Assembly: GCA_028698335.1 (NCBI GenBank)
Contig: JAQVDP010000008.1
Location: 1 to 64,000 of the forward strand
Origin: Nevskiales bacterium
Lineage (GTDB): Bacteria > Pseudomonadota > Gammaproteobacteria > Nevskiales > Nevskiaceae
DNA: 64,000 bases
Direction: 5' to 3'
Both the position numbers and the translations under genes were made by a program. The notes under the pieces were generated by a model. The model did no database searches, was not told the origin of the DNA, and worked only from the letters and a program-made list of their open reading frames with translations. Positions within the stretch are counted from its first letter, which is position 1, and the number at the start of each line of letters is the position of its first letter. Positions 36,951 through 45,871 of this stretch are shown piece by piece.

Positions 36951-38504
36951 ATGAGCAACACCGTTCCGAAGGCATTCGCCGCCGCGGTCGAACAGTACGC
37001 CGGACGCCCGGCGCTGATCGGCGAGGACGGCACCGCGCTGAGCTATGCCGAACTCGACGCGCTGCGCCTGCGCGCGGCGCAGGCACTGATCGCGCTCGGC
37101 GTGCAGGCCGGCGACCGCGTCGCGGTCTGGGCGCCGAACAGCGCCCGCTGGGTCGTCGCCGGCCTTGCCGCGCACTGTGTCGGCGCCGCGCTGGTGCCGA
37201 TCAACACCCGCATGCGCGGCGAGGAAGCCGCCTACATCCTGCAGCGCAGCGGCGCCCGCGTGCTGTTCTGCATCGGCGAATTCCTGGGGCAGCACTACCC
37301 TTCGCTGCTCGCGCCGCACCGCCCGGCGTCGCTGGAGACCGTCGTCGTGCTCGACGCGGCGCGTGGCGACGACCTCGACTGGGACGCGTTCCTCGCCCAC
37401 GCCGCCAAGGTCGATGCGGCCACCGCGCAGGCGCGCGCCGACGCGGTGACCCCGGACGACCGCATGGACATCATGTTCACGTCCGGCACCACCGGCCAGC
37501 CCAAGGGCGTGATCACCCTGCACGGGCAGAACCTGCGCGTGATCCGCGAATGGTCGCAGCGGATGGCGCTGTCGGAACTGGACCGCTATCTGGTCGTCAA
37601 TCCGTTCTTCCATGCCTTCGGCTACAAGGTCGGCTGGCTGGCCGGCCTGATCGCCGGCTGCGCGGTGTTGCCGCATGCGGTGTTCGACGCCGCCGCGGTG
37701 ATGAAGCGCATCGAGGCCGAGCGGATCTCGGTGCTGCCGGGACCGCCGACCCTGTTCATCAGCCTGCTCGACGACCCGCAGCGCGCACACACCGACCTGT
37801 CGTCGCTGCGCGCGACGATCACCGGCGCCGCCGCGGTCGCGCCGGCCCTGGTCGAGCGGATCCGCTCGGACCTGGGCTTCCGCGTCGTGCTGACCGGATA
37901 CGGCCTGACCGAGACCTGCGGCATCGTGTCCCTGTGCGACCCGGACGACAGCGCCGAGATCATCGTCTCGACCTGCGGCAAGCCGATTCCCGGCATCGAA
38001 CTGCGCTGCGTCGACGCCGACAACCACAGCCTGCCGCCGGGACAGGCCGGTGAAGTCGTCGTCCGCGGGTACAACGTGATGCAGGGCTATCTGGACGATC
38101 CGGAGGAGACCGCCAAGGCGATCGACGCCGACGGCTGGCTGCATACCGGCGACATCGGGCTGCTCGACGACAACGGCTACCTGAAGATCACCGACCGCCT
38201 CAAGGACATGTACATCACCGGCGGCTTCAACTGCTATCCGGCCGAGATCGAACGCATGATCTCGGCGCATCCGGCGGTCGCGCAGGTCGCGGTGGTCGGC
38301 GTGCCGGACGCGCGCATGGGCGAGGTCGGCAAGGCTTTCGTCGTCCCCCGCCCCGGCCAGACGATCGACAGCGGCGACTTCATCGCCTGGTGCCGCGACA
38401 AGATGGCCAACTACAAGGTCCCGCGCAGCGTCGCGGTCGTCGACACCCTGCCGATGAACGCCTCCGGCAAGGTCCTCAAATTCGAATTGCGCAGGTCGGC
38501 CTGA
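36951..38504 (+). CDS. fadD3: FadD3-like acyl-CoA synthetase (HIP-CoA ligase)
   Basis: The 517-residue ANL-family ligase activates a carboxylic acid with ATP and CoA. Motifs present: P-loop FTSGTTGQPKG, PFFHAFGYKVG, ERISVLPGPPTLF, GYGLTETCG, GWLHTGDIG, RLKDMYITGGFNCYP and the catalytic Lys in NASGKVLK. The PFFH-x-FGYK and VLPGPPT stretches match mycobacterial FadD3, which makes HIP-CoA, the entry point to degradation of rings C and D. The ATG at 36951 starts 23 bp after the SDR gene. This fits with ipdABC and echA20 in the same window. Confidence 0.85.
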   Translation: MSNTVPKAFAAAVEQYAGRPALIGEDGTALSYAELDALRLRAAQALIALGVQAGDRVAVWAPNSARWVVAGLAAHCVGAALVPINTRMRGEEAAYILQRSGARVLFCIGEFLGQHYPSLLAPHRPASLETVVVLDAARGDDLDWDAFLAHAAKVDAATAQARADAVTPDDRMDIMFTSGTTGQPKGVITLHGQNLRVIREWSQRMALSELDRYLVVNPFFHAFGYKVGWLAGLIAGCAVLPHAVFDAAAVMKRIEAERISVLPGPPTLFISLLDDPQRAHTDLSSLRATITGAAAVAPALVERIRSDLGFRVVLTGYGLTETCGIVSLCDPDDSAEIIVSTCGKPIPGIELRCVDADNHSLPPGQAGEVVVRGYNVMQGYLDDPEETAKAIDADGWLHTGDIGLLDDNGYLKITDRLKDMYITGGFNCYPAEIERMISAHPAVAQVAVVGVPDARMGEVGKAFVVPRPGQTIDSGDFIAWCRDKMANYKVPRSVAVVDTLPMNASGKVLKFELRRSA

Positions 38505-38542
38505 GCCGACCGGGCGCAGCCCACCGAGCAGGAGAACAGAGC

Positions 38543-39409
38543 ATGAGCGGATCACTGGCCGGCAAGGTCGCAGTCGTCACCGGCGCCTCGCGTGGCGCGG
38601 GCAAGGGCATCGCCATCGCACTGGGCATGGAAGGCGCGACGGTCTACGTCACCGGACGCTCGCGCAACGAAGGCGACGCGCCGCTGCCGGGGACGATCTC
38701 GGCAACGGCCGAGGCGGTGACCCAGGCCGGCGGCAAGGGCATCGCGGTGATCTGCGACCACGCGCGCGACGACGACGTCAAGGCGCTGTTCGAACAGGTC
38801 GAACGCGAGCAGGGCCGCCTCGACATCCTCGTCAACAACGCGACGTTCCTGCACGACCGCCTGATCGACAAGGGCCCGTTCTGGGAGAAGCCGCTGGAGC
38901 TGGTCGACATCCTCGACGTCGGCCTGCGCTCGGCCTATGTCGCCAGCTGGTACGCGGCACCGCTGATGGCCCGGCAGCGCAACGGCCTGATCGCGTTCAC
39001 CTCCAGCTTCGGCGCGAGCTGCTACATGCATGGCCCGGCCTACGGCGCGCAGAAGGTCGGCGTCGACAAGTTCGCCAAGGACATGGCCGTGGACCTGCGT
39101 CCGCACGACGTGGCCGCGGTCTCGATCTGGATGGGCATGCTGCGCACCGACCGCACCCGCCGGGTCATGGACAGCGAGCCGGAGAAGTACGCCGGCTTCT
39201 GGGAGATCGCGGAGACGCCCGAGTTCACCGGCAAGCTGATCGCGGCGCTGTACAACGACCCCGCGCGGCAGGACAAGTCCGGGCAGGTGCTGATCGGCGC
39301 CGAGCTGGCGCAGGACTACGGCATCGGCGACCTCGACGGCAAGCAGCCGCCGTCGCACCGGCCGATGCTCGGCGCGCCGACGCAGGCGCATCCGGCCGTC
39401 GTCGAGTAG
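38543..39409 (+). CDS. Short-chain dehydrogenase, DHRS1-like
   Basis: The 288-residue SDR has VVTGASRGAGKGIA, VTGRSRNEGD after the second strand, LVNNATF, a Ser in FTSSFGAS and the catalytic YGAQK. The long C-terminal extension and the replacement of Ala by Thr in NNAT suit the DHRS1 branch. AGGAG lies nine bases before the ATG. Last gene of the plus-strand steroid unit; its substrate is unknown. Confidence 0.78.
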   Translation: MSGSLAGKVAVVTGASRGAGKGIAIALGMEGATVYVTGRSRNEGDAPLPGTISATAEAVTQAGGKGIAVICDHARDDDVKALFEQVEREQGRLDILVNNATFLHDRLIDKGPFWEKPLELVDILDVGLRSAYVASWYAAPLMARQRNGLIAFTSSFGASCYMHGPAYGAQKVGVDKFAKDMAVDLRPHDVAAVSIWMGMLRTDRTRRVMDSEPEKYAGFWEIAETPEFTGKLIAALYNDPARQDKSGQVLIGAELAQDYGIGDLDGKQPPSHRPMLGAPTQAHPAVVE

Positions 39410-39629
39410 CCTGGGCCACCCCGATTGCGCCGGGGCGCGCCCGACGCACGTCAGAAACCGGCGTCTCGTGCGTAAGAAATCCGCCCGTGTTGACGCGCGC
39501 CCGGCCTCCGACGCACGCAGATCATTCCCCGCGCACTAGGATGACGGCCCGGTGCCGTGCGAAGGCCCGGCCACAGGGCCGGTCCCCGCGCGCATCGCGC
39601 CCCCCATTTGCGTCCGGAGATCGAACAAG

Positions 39630-40004
39630 ATGAAGAAAGTACTGACCGCAGCCGCCGTCGCCGCGCTGAGCATCGCCGCCGTCGCACCGGCCTTCGCCGA
39701 AGACGGCAAGACCCTGGCCGAGCGCGCCGCCGAGCGTCGTGCCGAGCGCCAGGAGAACCGCGGCGAAGTCCGCGGCATGGCCCGCGACAACAGCGCCCAG
39801 CGCCAGGAACTGCGCCAGGAGAACCGCGCGGACCGTCAGGCCGTACGCCAGGGCAACGCCGATGCCGCGCGCGACACCGTGCGCGAGAACAGCGGCCAGC
39901 GTCAGGAGCTGCGCCAGGAAAACCGTGCGGAGCGTCAGGAACAGCGCCAGGAGAATCGTGCGGACCGTCAGGAGAACCGCGCGGAGCGTCGCGCCAATCC
40001 CTGA
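39630..40004 (+). CDS. Small exported Arg/Gln/Glu repeat protein
   Basis: The 124-residue product has a clean signal peptide (LTAAAVAALSIAAVAPAFA, cleavage near residue 23). It is followed by a low-complexity, highly charged domain built from imperfect copies of QRQELRQENRADRQ and related units. The mature part has almost no hydrophobic residues, so it is likely an extended helix or a disordered chain in the periplasm. I do not recognise a family. The DNA repeats mirror the protein repeats, which suggests growth by duplication. A strong terminator follows. Confidence 0.65.
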   Translation: MKKVLTAAAVAALSIAAVAPAFAEDGKTLAERAAERRAERQENRGEVRGMARDNSAQRQELRQENRADRQAVRQGNADAARDTVRENSGQRQELRQENRAERQEQRQENRADRQENRAERRANP

Positions 40005-40026
40005 GCCGCGTCGCGCTGCGAACCCG

Positions 40027-40056
40027 CCGGCGTCCGGTCTCGGACGCCGGCTTTTT
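40027..40056 (+). terminator. Intrinsic terminator of the repeat-protein gene
   Basis: A ten-base stem (CCGGCGTCCG, 40027-40036, with CGGACGCCGG, 40041-40050) closes a four-base loop and is followed by CTTTTT. It lies 23 bp after the repeat-protein stop. The T tract ends exactly at the stop codon of the convergent GGDEF-EAL gene. Confidence 0.85.
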
Positions 40057-43000
40057 CATGGCGCCGGGGACTCGCTCGGGTCCTCGCCGGCGGCCCCGCC
40101 ATCGTCCCTGAACCGTTGCGCGAAGGCATCGGCCGGCATCGCCGCCCCGAACAGGAAACCCTGGAATTCGCTGCAGCCGACGCCGGCGAGGAAATCGAAC
40201 TGCGCCTGGGTCTCGATGCCCTCGGCCAGCACCCGCAACTCCATCGAGCGCGCGATGGCGACGATGGTCCGAACGATCGCCGCATCGCTGACATCCTCGG
40301 GCAGCCCCGTGACGAAGCTGCGGTCGATCTTGAGCTTGTCCACCGGCATCCGCTTCAGGTACGACAGCGACGAGTAGCCGGTCCCGAAGTCGTCGATGGC
40401 CAGTCGCACCCCCAGCGCCTTGAGCGCCTCGAGCTTGCCCAGGGTTTCCCCGCCCAGATCCATCAGGCCACGCTCGGTGATCTCCAGTTCGAGCACATTG
40501 GGCGGCAGGGCGTGGCGATGCACCTGCGCCGCAACCGCATTCTCCAGATGCCGCCCGCGGAACTGCTGCGGCGAGAGGTTGACCGCGACGGTCTCGATCG
40601 GCAGTCCGGCATCGAGCCAGACGCGGATGTCCGCGCAGGTCCGGCGCAGGACCAGATCGCCGATTTCGGTGATGATGCCGCTGTCCTCGGCGATCGGAAT
40701 GAACGTCTCCGGGGGAACGACCTGGCCGTCCTCGCGCAGCCAGCGGATCAAGGCCTCGGCACCGACGACACGGCCCGCCGCGCTGCTGTAGATCGGCTGG
40801 TAGTGCACGACGAACTCGCCTTTTTCGAGGCCGCGCCGCATCTGCATCTCGATCTCGAGCCGGCGGCTGGCCTGCCGGGTCAGCGCCTCGGTATAGAAGC
40901 GATAGGTATTGCGCCCCTGATCCTTGGCCCGAAACATCGCGGTATCTGCGTTGCGGACGAGCAGTTCGGCATCGGCGCCGTCGTCCGGGTACAGCGCGAT
41001 GCCGATACTGGCCTGGACGTAGAGCTCATGCCCGCTGTCGAGCTTGAACGGTTGCGACAGCGCCCTGATCAGATGCTGCGCCACCTTGGCGGCGGCCATC
41101 GAATTGCCGGTCCGTTCGATCAGCACCAGGAACTCGTCACCGCCGAGTCGGCCCAGCGTGTCCTCTTCCCGCAACGCACCCTGAATGCGCCGCGCGACCT
41201 CAACCAGCAGCTGGTCGCCAACCTGATGCCCGAGGCTGTCGTTGACCGTCTTGAACCGGTCCAGATCGAGGAACAGCACCGCGACACCGGTGCGCTCCCG
41301 CCGCGCCTGCTCGATCGCGTGGGTCAGGCGGGAGGTCGTCAGCAGCCGGTTCGGCAGGCCGGTCAGAGCGTCGTGGTGCGCCAGATATTCGAGCTGCTCC
41401 TCGCTCCGCTTGAGCTGGCTGATGTCGCTGGAGACCCCGACGTAGTGGGTCAACCGCCCGACCGGATCGCGCACCGCGCTGATGTTCAGCCACTCCGGAT
41501 AGACCTCGCCGCTCTTGCGCCGGTTCCAGATCTGCCCCTGCCAGTGGCCGGTTTCGTGCAGTGCCCTCCACATCGCCTGATAGAAGCTGATGTCGTGCCG
41601 CCCCGACTGCAGGCAGCGTGCGTTGCGCCCGGTCACCTCGTCGGGCGTGTAGCCAGTGATCTCGGTGAACGCGCGATTGACCGAAACGATGTTGGCGTCG
41701 ACGTCGGTGATGATGATCGACTCGGCGGTACTGGCGATCGCGGCGGAGTCGAGCCGCAATTGCTCATAGGCACCCTGACGCTCGGTGGTGTCGGACACGA
41801 TGCCGTGCCAGATCAGGTCGCCGTTGGACTCCTGGCTCGCCCCCGCGTCGACCCGCACCCAGCGCACCGCCTGTCCGGCAACGATCCGTCCGTCCCAGCT
41901 CAGCGCGCGCCCCTGGCTGCGCGCCGCGGCCCGCAGTGCCGGCAGCAACGGCTTGTCCTCGGGGTGCACGCTCGCGAAGACCGCTTCCGCGCTGGCCTTG
42001 ACCGCGGCCTCGTCCAGACCGAACAGCGCACAGAACGCCGGGCTGACATACTCGAACGCCCCCCCATCGTCGTGCATGGAACGATAGCGGAACACCCCTG
42101 CCGGAATCCGGGTGACCAGCTCCCTGTAATTCGCCGCGACCCGGCGCTCCTGCGTGATGTCCCGGAAGAACGCCGCAAACTGGGGCGGATCCGCGCCCTC
42201 GATCGCGGACACGCTGACACCGAAGAACAGGCGGCGCCCGTCGCGGGCGACATGCTCGGTCTCGAACTGCAACCGGCCCTCCGCAAAGATCCGCCCGACC
42301 CGGTCCAGCACCTGCCATTCGGTCCCCGGGGTCTTGAACTCCTGGATCGCTCTGCCGAGCACCTCGCGCTTGTCGAAGCCGAGCATCCGGCAATAGGCGA
42401 TGTTGACGTCCAGAATCCGTCCCGCGGCGTCGCCGCGGATGAATCCGTCGGTCATCGTGTCGAGCATCAGCCGCGTATTGTCGACCTCCCGCGCCAGCTC
42501 CTGCTCGATCCGGGTCCGCTCGGTCACGTCCTGCACCGTTCCGACCGACCGCTGCGGTCGTCCTTCGGCGTCGTACTCGGTCTCCCCGCGCTCCTCGACG
42601 TACTTGATCCGGCCGTCGGGGACGCAGATGCGGTGGGCGATGCGGTAGCCGCTGTGGCCCTGGACCGACTCGCGGAACGCATCCTGCACCCGGGCACGGT
42701 CGTCCGGGTGCAGGATGCCGATGAAGGCATCGTAGCTCAGCTCGAACGCGTCACGGTCGCGCCCGAAGATCCGGTAGACCTCATCGGACCAGCTCAGCCG
42801 ACCCGCGTCGTGGTCGAGTTCCCAATGACCGATCTGCGCCACGCGCTGGGCCTCGCTGTGCAGACGCTCGCTGCGCCGCAGCGCATCCTCCGCCTGCTTG
42901 CGCGCGGTAATGTCGCGCGCCACGCCGAGCACACCAATCAACATGCCATCGGTGTCGTATACCGGCGCCTTGATGGTCTCGAGCAGCGCACGGTGACCGT

Positions 43001-44237
43001 CGTCGGCGAAGGTCACCCACTCCTCGTTGACCGACGGACCGCCAGCCTGCATCGCCTCACGGTCCTTCTGCCGGAAGAACTCGGCCTGTTCCGCACTGAC
43101 GAAGTCGAAATCGGTCTTGCCGACGATATCGGCCTCGGGGGCGCCGAAAAAGCGGCTGAACTCGGGATTGCAGGTCAGGTACACGCCGTCGGCGTCCTTG
43201 AACCAGACCAGATCGGGAATCGCATCGACCAATGCCCGGAAACGCCCCTCGGACGCGCGCGCGGTCAGCTCCGCCTCCTTGCGGTCGGTGATGTCCTGCA
43301 TCACACCGACGACGCGCAGCGCCCGCCCCGCGGCGCTGCGCTCGACGCGGGCAGTGACCCGGACCCAGCGCAACTGCCCGTCGTTGTGGCGCTGCAGCCG
43401 GTACTCGCGATCGAATTCCACCTCGCGTTTGAGCACATCCCGGGCAAACCGCCTCATCTCGTCGCGATCCACTTCCGGAATCAGATCGACCCAGCCCTGA
43501 TAGGTCCTCGGATACTCATCATCGATCCCGAGGATCCGCTGGGTCTGCCCGGTCCAGGTCCACCGACCGCTGGCGACGTTGAGATCGTAGCTGCCGATTC
43601 GCGCCGCCCGCTGCGCGTCGCTGAGCAGATTTTCGCTTTGGGCCAGCGCCCGGCGGGTGCGGTCCTGGCGCTCGGTCAGGTCGAACAGCTGCGCGAAGAC
43701 CCAGGTCGAAACGGTCAGCACGGTCAGAAAGGGCAGAGCCACCTGCTCGAAAACCACCACCCGCGCTTCGGCCGGCAACGCCGCCATCCACGCCAACGAC
43801 GCCAGATGGACACCGATCCCGAGCCCGGCGAAACCCAGCGGGCCCGCCGGCCAGCGGCCGCGCTCCACCGCCGCCCGGACCGCAAGGCCGATGGCTCCCG
43901 CGGTCACGATCACGCCGACGCCCATGGCCGTGCCGACGCCCCCGATCCAGACCCGGTACCCGGACGCCAGCACCGCGGCGATCGCCGCCGTCACCGGACC
44001 GCCGAAGAAGCCGGCCAGTGCCAGGACCACCGAGCGCCCGTCGAAGATCAGGCCCGGACTCAGATGGAACGGAAACAGCATCTGCGCGATCGCGGTCAGA
44101 CCGAACGCCGCACCGCAACAGATGCGCCAGGGCCAGGGCCGCGCCTGCAGTCGCCCGATGAATGCGCCGTAGAGGATCACCAGCGCCAGCAGCGGCGCCG
44201 CGTTGTGCGTCAGATCCCGGAGCAGATCGACGGCCAC
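40056..44237 (-). CDS. Membrane-bound PAS-GGDEF-EAL cyclic di-GMP enzyme
   Basis: The 1393-residue protein starts with a membrane region of several helices (LytS-like 5TM type, about residues 10-185). Six PAS/PAC modules follow (about 205-945), each ending in a D-I-T- or D-V-T-like PAC motif. A GGDEF domain with intact GRLGGDEF and the inhibitory RxxD site (REED, five residues before GGDEF) comes next. The EAL domain has intact EALIRW and DDFGTGYSS. Both synthesis and breakdown of c-di-GMP are therefore possible. It starts with GTG at 44237 after an AGGAGG box. Divergent from rmuC. Confidence 0.9.
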   Translation of the reverse strand: MAVDLLRDLTHNAAPLLALVILYGAFIGRLQARPWPWRICCGAAFGLTAIAQMLFPFHLSPGLIFDGRSVVLALAGFFGGPVTAAIAAVLASGYRVWIGGVGTAMGVGVIVTAGAIGLAVRAAVERGRWPAGPLGFAGLGIGVHLASLAWMAALPAEARVVVFEQVALPFLTVLTVSTWVFAQLFDLTERQDRTRRALAQSENLLSDAQRAARIGSYDLNVASGRWTWTGQTQRILGIDDEYPRTYQGWVDLIPEVDRDEMRRFARDVLKREVEFDREYRLQRHNDGQLRWVRVTARVERSAAGRALRVVGVMQDITDRKEAELTARASEGRFRALVDAIPDLVWFKDADGVYLTCNPEFSRFFGAPEADIVGKTDFDFVSAEQAEFFRQKDREAMQAGGPSVNEEWVTFADDGHRALLETIKAPVYDTDGMLIGVLGVARDITARKQAEDALRRSERLHSEAQRVAQIGHWELDHDAGRLSWSDEVYRIFGRDRDAFELSYDAFIGILHPDDRARVQDAFRESVQGHSGYRIAHRICVPDGRIKYVEERGETEYDAEGRPQRSVGTVQDVTERTRIEQELAREVDNTRLMLDTMTDGFIRGDAAGRILDVNIAYCRMLGFDKREVLGRAIQEFKTPGTEWQVLDRVGRIFAEGRLQFETEHVARDGRRLFFGVSVSAIEGADPPQFAAFFRDITQERRVAANYRELVTRIPAGVFRYRSMHDDGGAFEYVSPAFCALFGLDEAAVKASAEAVFASVHPEDKPLLPALRAAARSQGRALSWDGRIVAGQAVRWVRVDAGASQESNGDLIWHGIVSDTTERQGAYEQLRLDSAAIASTAESIIITDVDANIVSVNRAFTEITGYTPDEVTGRNARCLQSGRHDISFYQAMWRALHETGHWQGQIWNRRKSGEVYPEWLNISAVRDPVGRLTHYVGVSSDISQLKRSEEQLEYLAHHDALTGLPNRLLTTSRLTHAIEQARRERTGVAVLFLDLDRFKTVNDSLGHQVGDQLLVEVARRIQGALREEDTLGRLGGDEFLVLIERTGNSMAAAKVAQHLIRALSQPFKLDSGHELYVQASIGIALYPDDGADAELLVRNADTAMFRAKDQGRNTYRFYTEALTRQASRRLEIEMQMRRGLEKGEFVVHYQPIYSSAAGRVVGAEALIRWLREDGQVVPPETFIPIAEDSGIITEIGDLVLRRTCADIRVWLDAGLPIETVAVNLSPQQFRGRHLENAVAAQVHRHALPPNVLELEITERGLMDLGGETLGKLEALKALGVRLAIDDFGTGYSSLSYLKRMPVDKLKIDRSFVTGLPEDVSDAAIVRTIVAIARSMELRVLAEGIETQAQFDFLAGVGCSEFQGFLFGAAMPADAFAQRFRDDGGAAGEDPSESPAP

Positions 44238-44373
44238 CTGACCCTCCTACTGCTTTGTTGTCGTTTAAGAAAGCCTACGCCGCCTGCCGGCACGAGGCAA
44301 AAGCCGGTCGCGTACGCAACCGTCATCGCGCCAGCACCGGCTCGCCACCGCGTCGAAGCCGATAAAATGCACC

Positions 44374-45807
44374 ATGCCTGAATTCCTGACCCTGCCGATT
44401 TCGGCCGTTTCCGCCGCCCTGCTCGTGGCGCTGCTGGGTGCATTGCTGGGGACACTCCTGGGCCTGCGCCTGCTCGGGCGCCGCGACGAAGACGCCGAGC
44501 ACGCCCGCACGCTGCTGGAGCGCTTCGACCGCCTCGAACAGCTGCTGCGCGACGAGCAGGCGCAGTCCCGCCGGGAAAATGCCGAGTCGGCACGGGCACA
44601 GCGGGCGGAGCTGGCCGAGAACCTGCAGAACTTCGCCCACCAGATCGGCGCGCAGCAGGACGTGCTGCGCCAGGCGCTGGCGGACCGCCTGGACGCGTTC
44701 AACAACGAGTTGCGTGTGCAGAACCAGCGCCTGGCCGAGACCCAGCGGGCGTTTCTCGACGAGTCGCGCGCCGGCCGGCGCGAGTTGCACGAGGCGCTGA
44801 CCAAATTCAGCGAGACGCAGGCGCAGCAGGCCGGCGCACTGCGTGGCAGCGTCGAGGACGGTCTCAAGACCCTGCGCCAGGAGAACGCCGACAAGCTCGA
44901 GCAGATGCGGCGCACCGTCGACGAGAAACTGCACGACACCCTCGAAAAGCGCCTCGGCGAATCCTTCAAGCTGGTCAGCGACCGGCTCGAGCAGGTGCAC
45001 AAGGGCCTCGGCGAGATGCAGAACCTGGCCTCGGGCGTCGGCGATCTGAAACGCGTGCTGACCAACGTCAAGAGCCGCGGCATCTTCGGCGAGGTGCAGC
45101 TCGGCGCGCTGCTCGAACAGGTCCTGACCATCGAACAGTACGCCGCCAACGTCGCGACCAAACCCGGCTCGAACGAACGCGTCGAGTTCGCGATCAAGCT
45201 GCCGGGGCGTGGCGACGGCGATACCCCGCTGTGGTTGCCGATCGACGCCAAGTTCCCACGCGAGGACTACGAGCGCCTGATCGACGCCCAGGAGCGCGCC
45301 GACCCCGCCGCCGCCGAAACCGCGGCAACCGCGCTGGAAAAGCGCATCCGCCAGGAAGCGCAGACGATCGCCGACAAGTACCTGTCGCCGCCCCACACCA
45401 CCGACTTCGGCATCCTGTTCCTGCCCACCGAGGGCCTGTACGCCGAAATCCTGCGGCGGCCCGGCCTGTTCGAGGATCTGCAGCGCAAGCATCGCGTCAC
45501 CGTCGCCGGACCGACCAATCTGCTGGCCTTCCTCAACAGCCTGCAGATGGGCTTCCGCACGCTGACGATCGAAAAGCGCTCCAGCGAGGTCTGGCAGATC
45601 CTCGGCGCGGTCAAGACCGAGTTCGGCAAGTTCGGCGATGTGCTCGACAAGGTGCGCAAGAAGCTCGACGAGGCGACCAATCAGCTCGACCAGACCGGCG
45701 TGCGCCGGCGCGCGATCGATCGCCGGCTCAAGGCCGTCCAGGAACTGACCAGCGGCGACGCCGCAAAGCTGCTCGGCACCGACGAGGACGATCCCGGCGC
45801 GGGTTGA
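44374..45807 (+). CDS. rmuC: DNA recombination protein RmuC
   Basis: The 477-residue protein has an N-terminal membrane anchor, a long coiled coil (about 40-210) and the RmuC nuclease-like domain with the motifs KSRGIFGEVQLGALLEQVL, LPIDAKFPREDY and FLPTEGLYAEIL. RmuC limits inversions and suppresses DNA damage at replication forks. Full length. The sequence GATAAAAT just upstream may be the -10, giving a very short leader. Confidence 0.92.
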   Translation: MPEFLTLPISAVSAALLVALLGALLGTLLGLRLLGRRDEDAEHARTLLERFDRLEQLLRDEQAQSRRENAESARAQRAELAENLQNFAHQIGAQQDVLRQALADRLDAFNNELRVQNQRLAETQRAFLDESRAGRRELHEALTKFSETQAQQAGALRGSVEDGLKTLRQENADKLEQMRRTVDEKLHDTLEKRLGESFKLVSDRLEQVHKGLGEMQNLASGVGDLKRVLTNVKSRGIFGEVQLGALLEQVLTIEQYAANVATKPGSNERVEFAIKLPGRGDGDTPLWLPIDAKFPREDYERLIDAQERADPAAAETAATALEKRIRQEAQTIADKYLSPPHTTDFGILFLPTEGLYAEILRRPGLFEDLQRKHRVTVAGPTNLLAFLNSLQMGFRTLTIEKRSSEVWQILGAVKTEFGKFGDVLDKVRKKLDEATNQLDQTGVRRRAIDRRLKAVQELTSGDAAKLLGTDEDDPGAG

Positions 45808-45871
45808 GTCCGCTTGCCGCGGCCCTGCGGCGCGGCCACCATGAGGACGCCGCCCCCAACCGCGAGCCACG

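Noticed and set aside
39720-40000. The repeats in the exported protein as a CRISPR array
   Set aside because: Repeats are in a reading frame, imperfect, of unequal spacing, and lack unique spacers of constant length; no cas genes are present.
40116-44381. A 1421-codon plus-strand frame opposite the PAS-GGDEF-EAL gene
   Set aside because: The minus strand has complete PAS, GGDEF and EAL domains; the plus frame has none and is a GC shadow.
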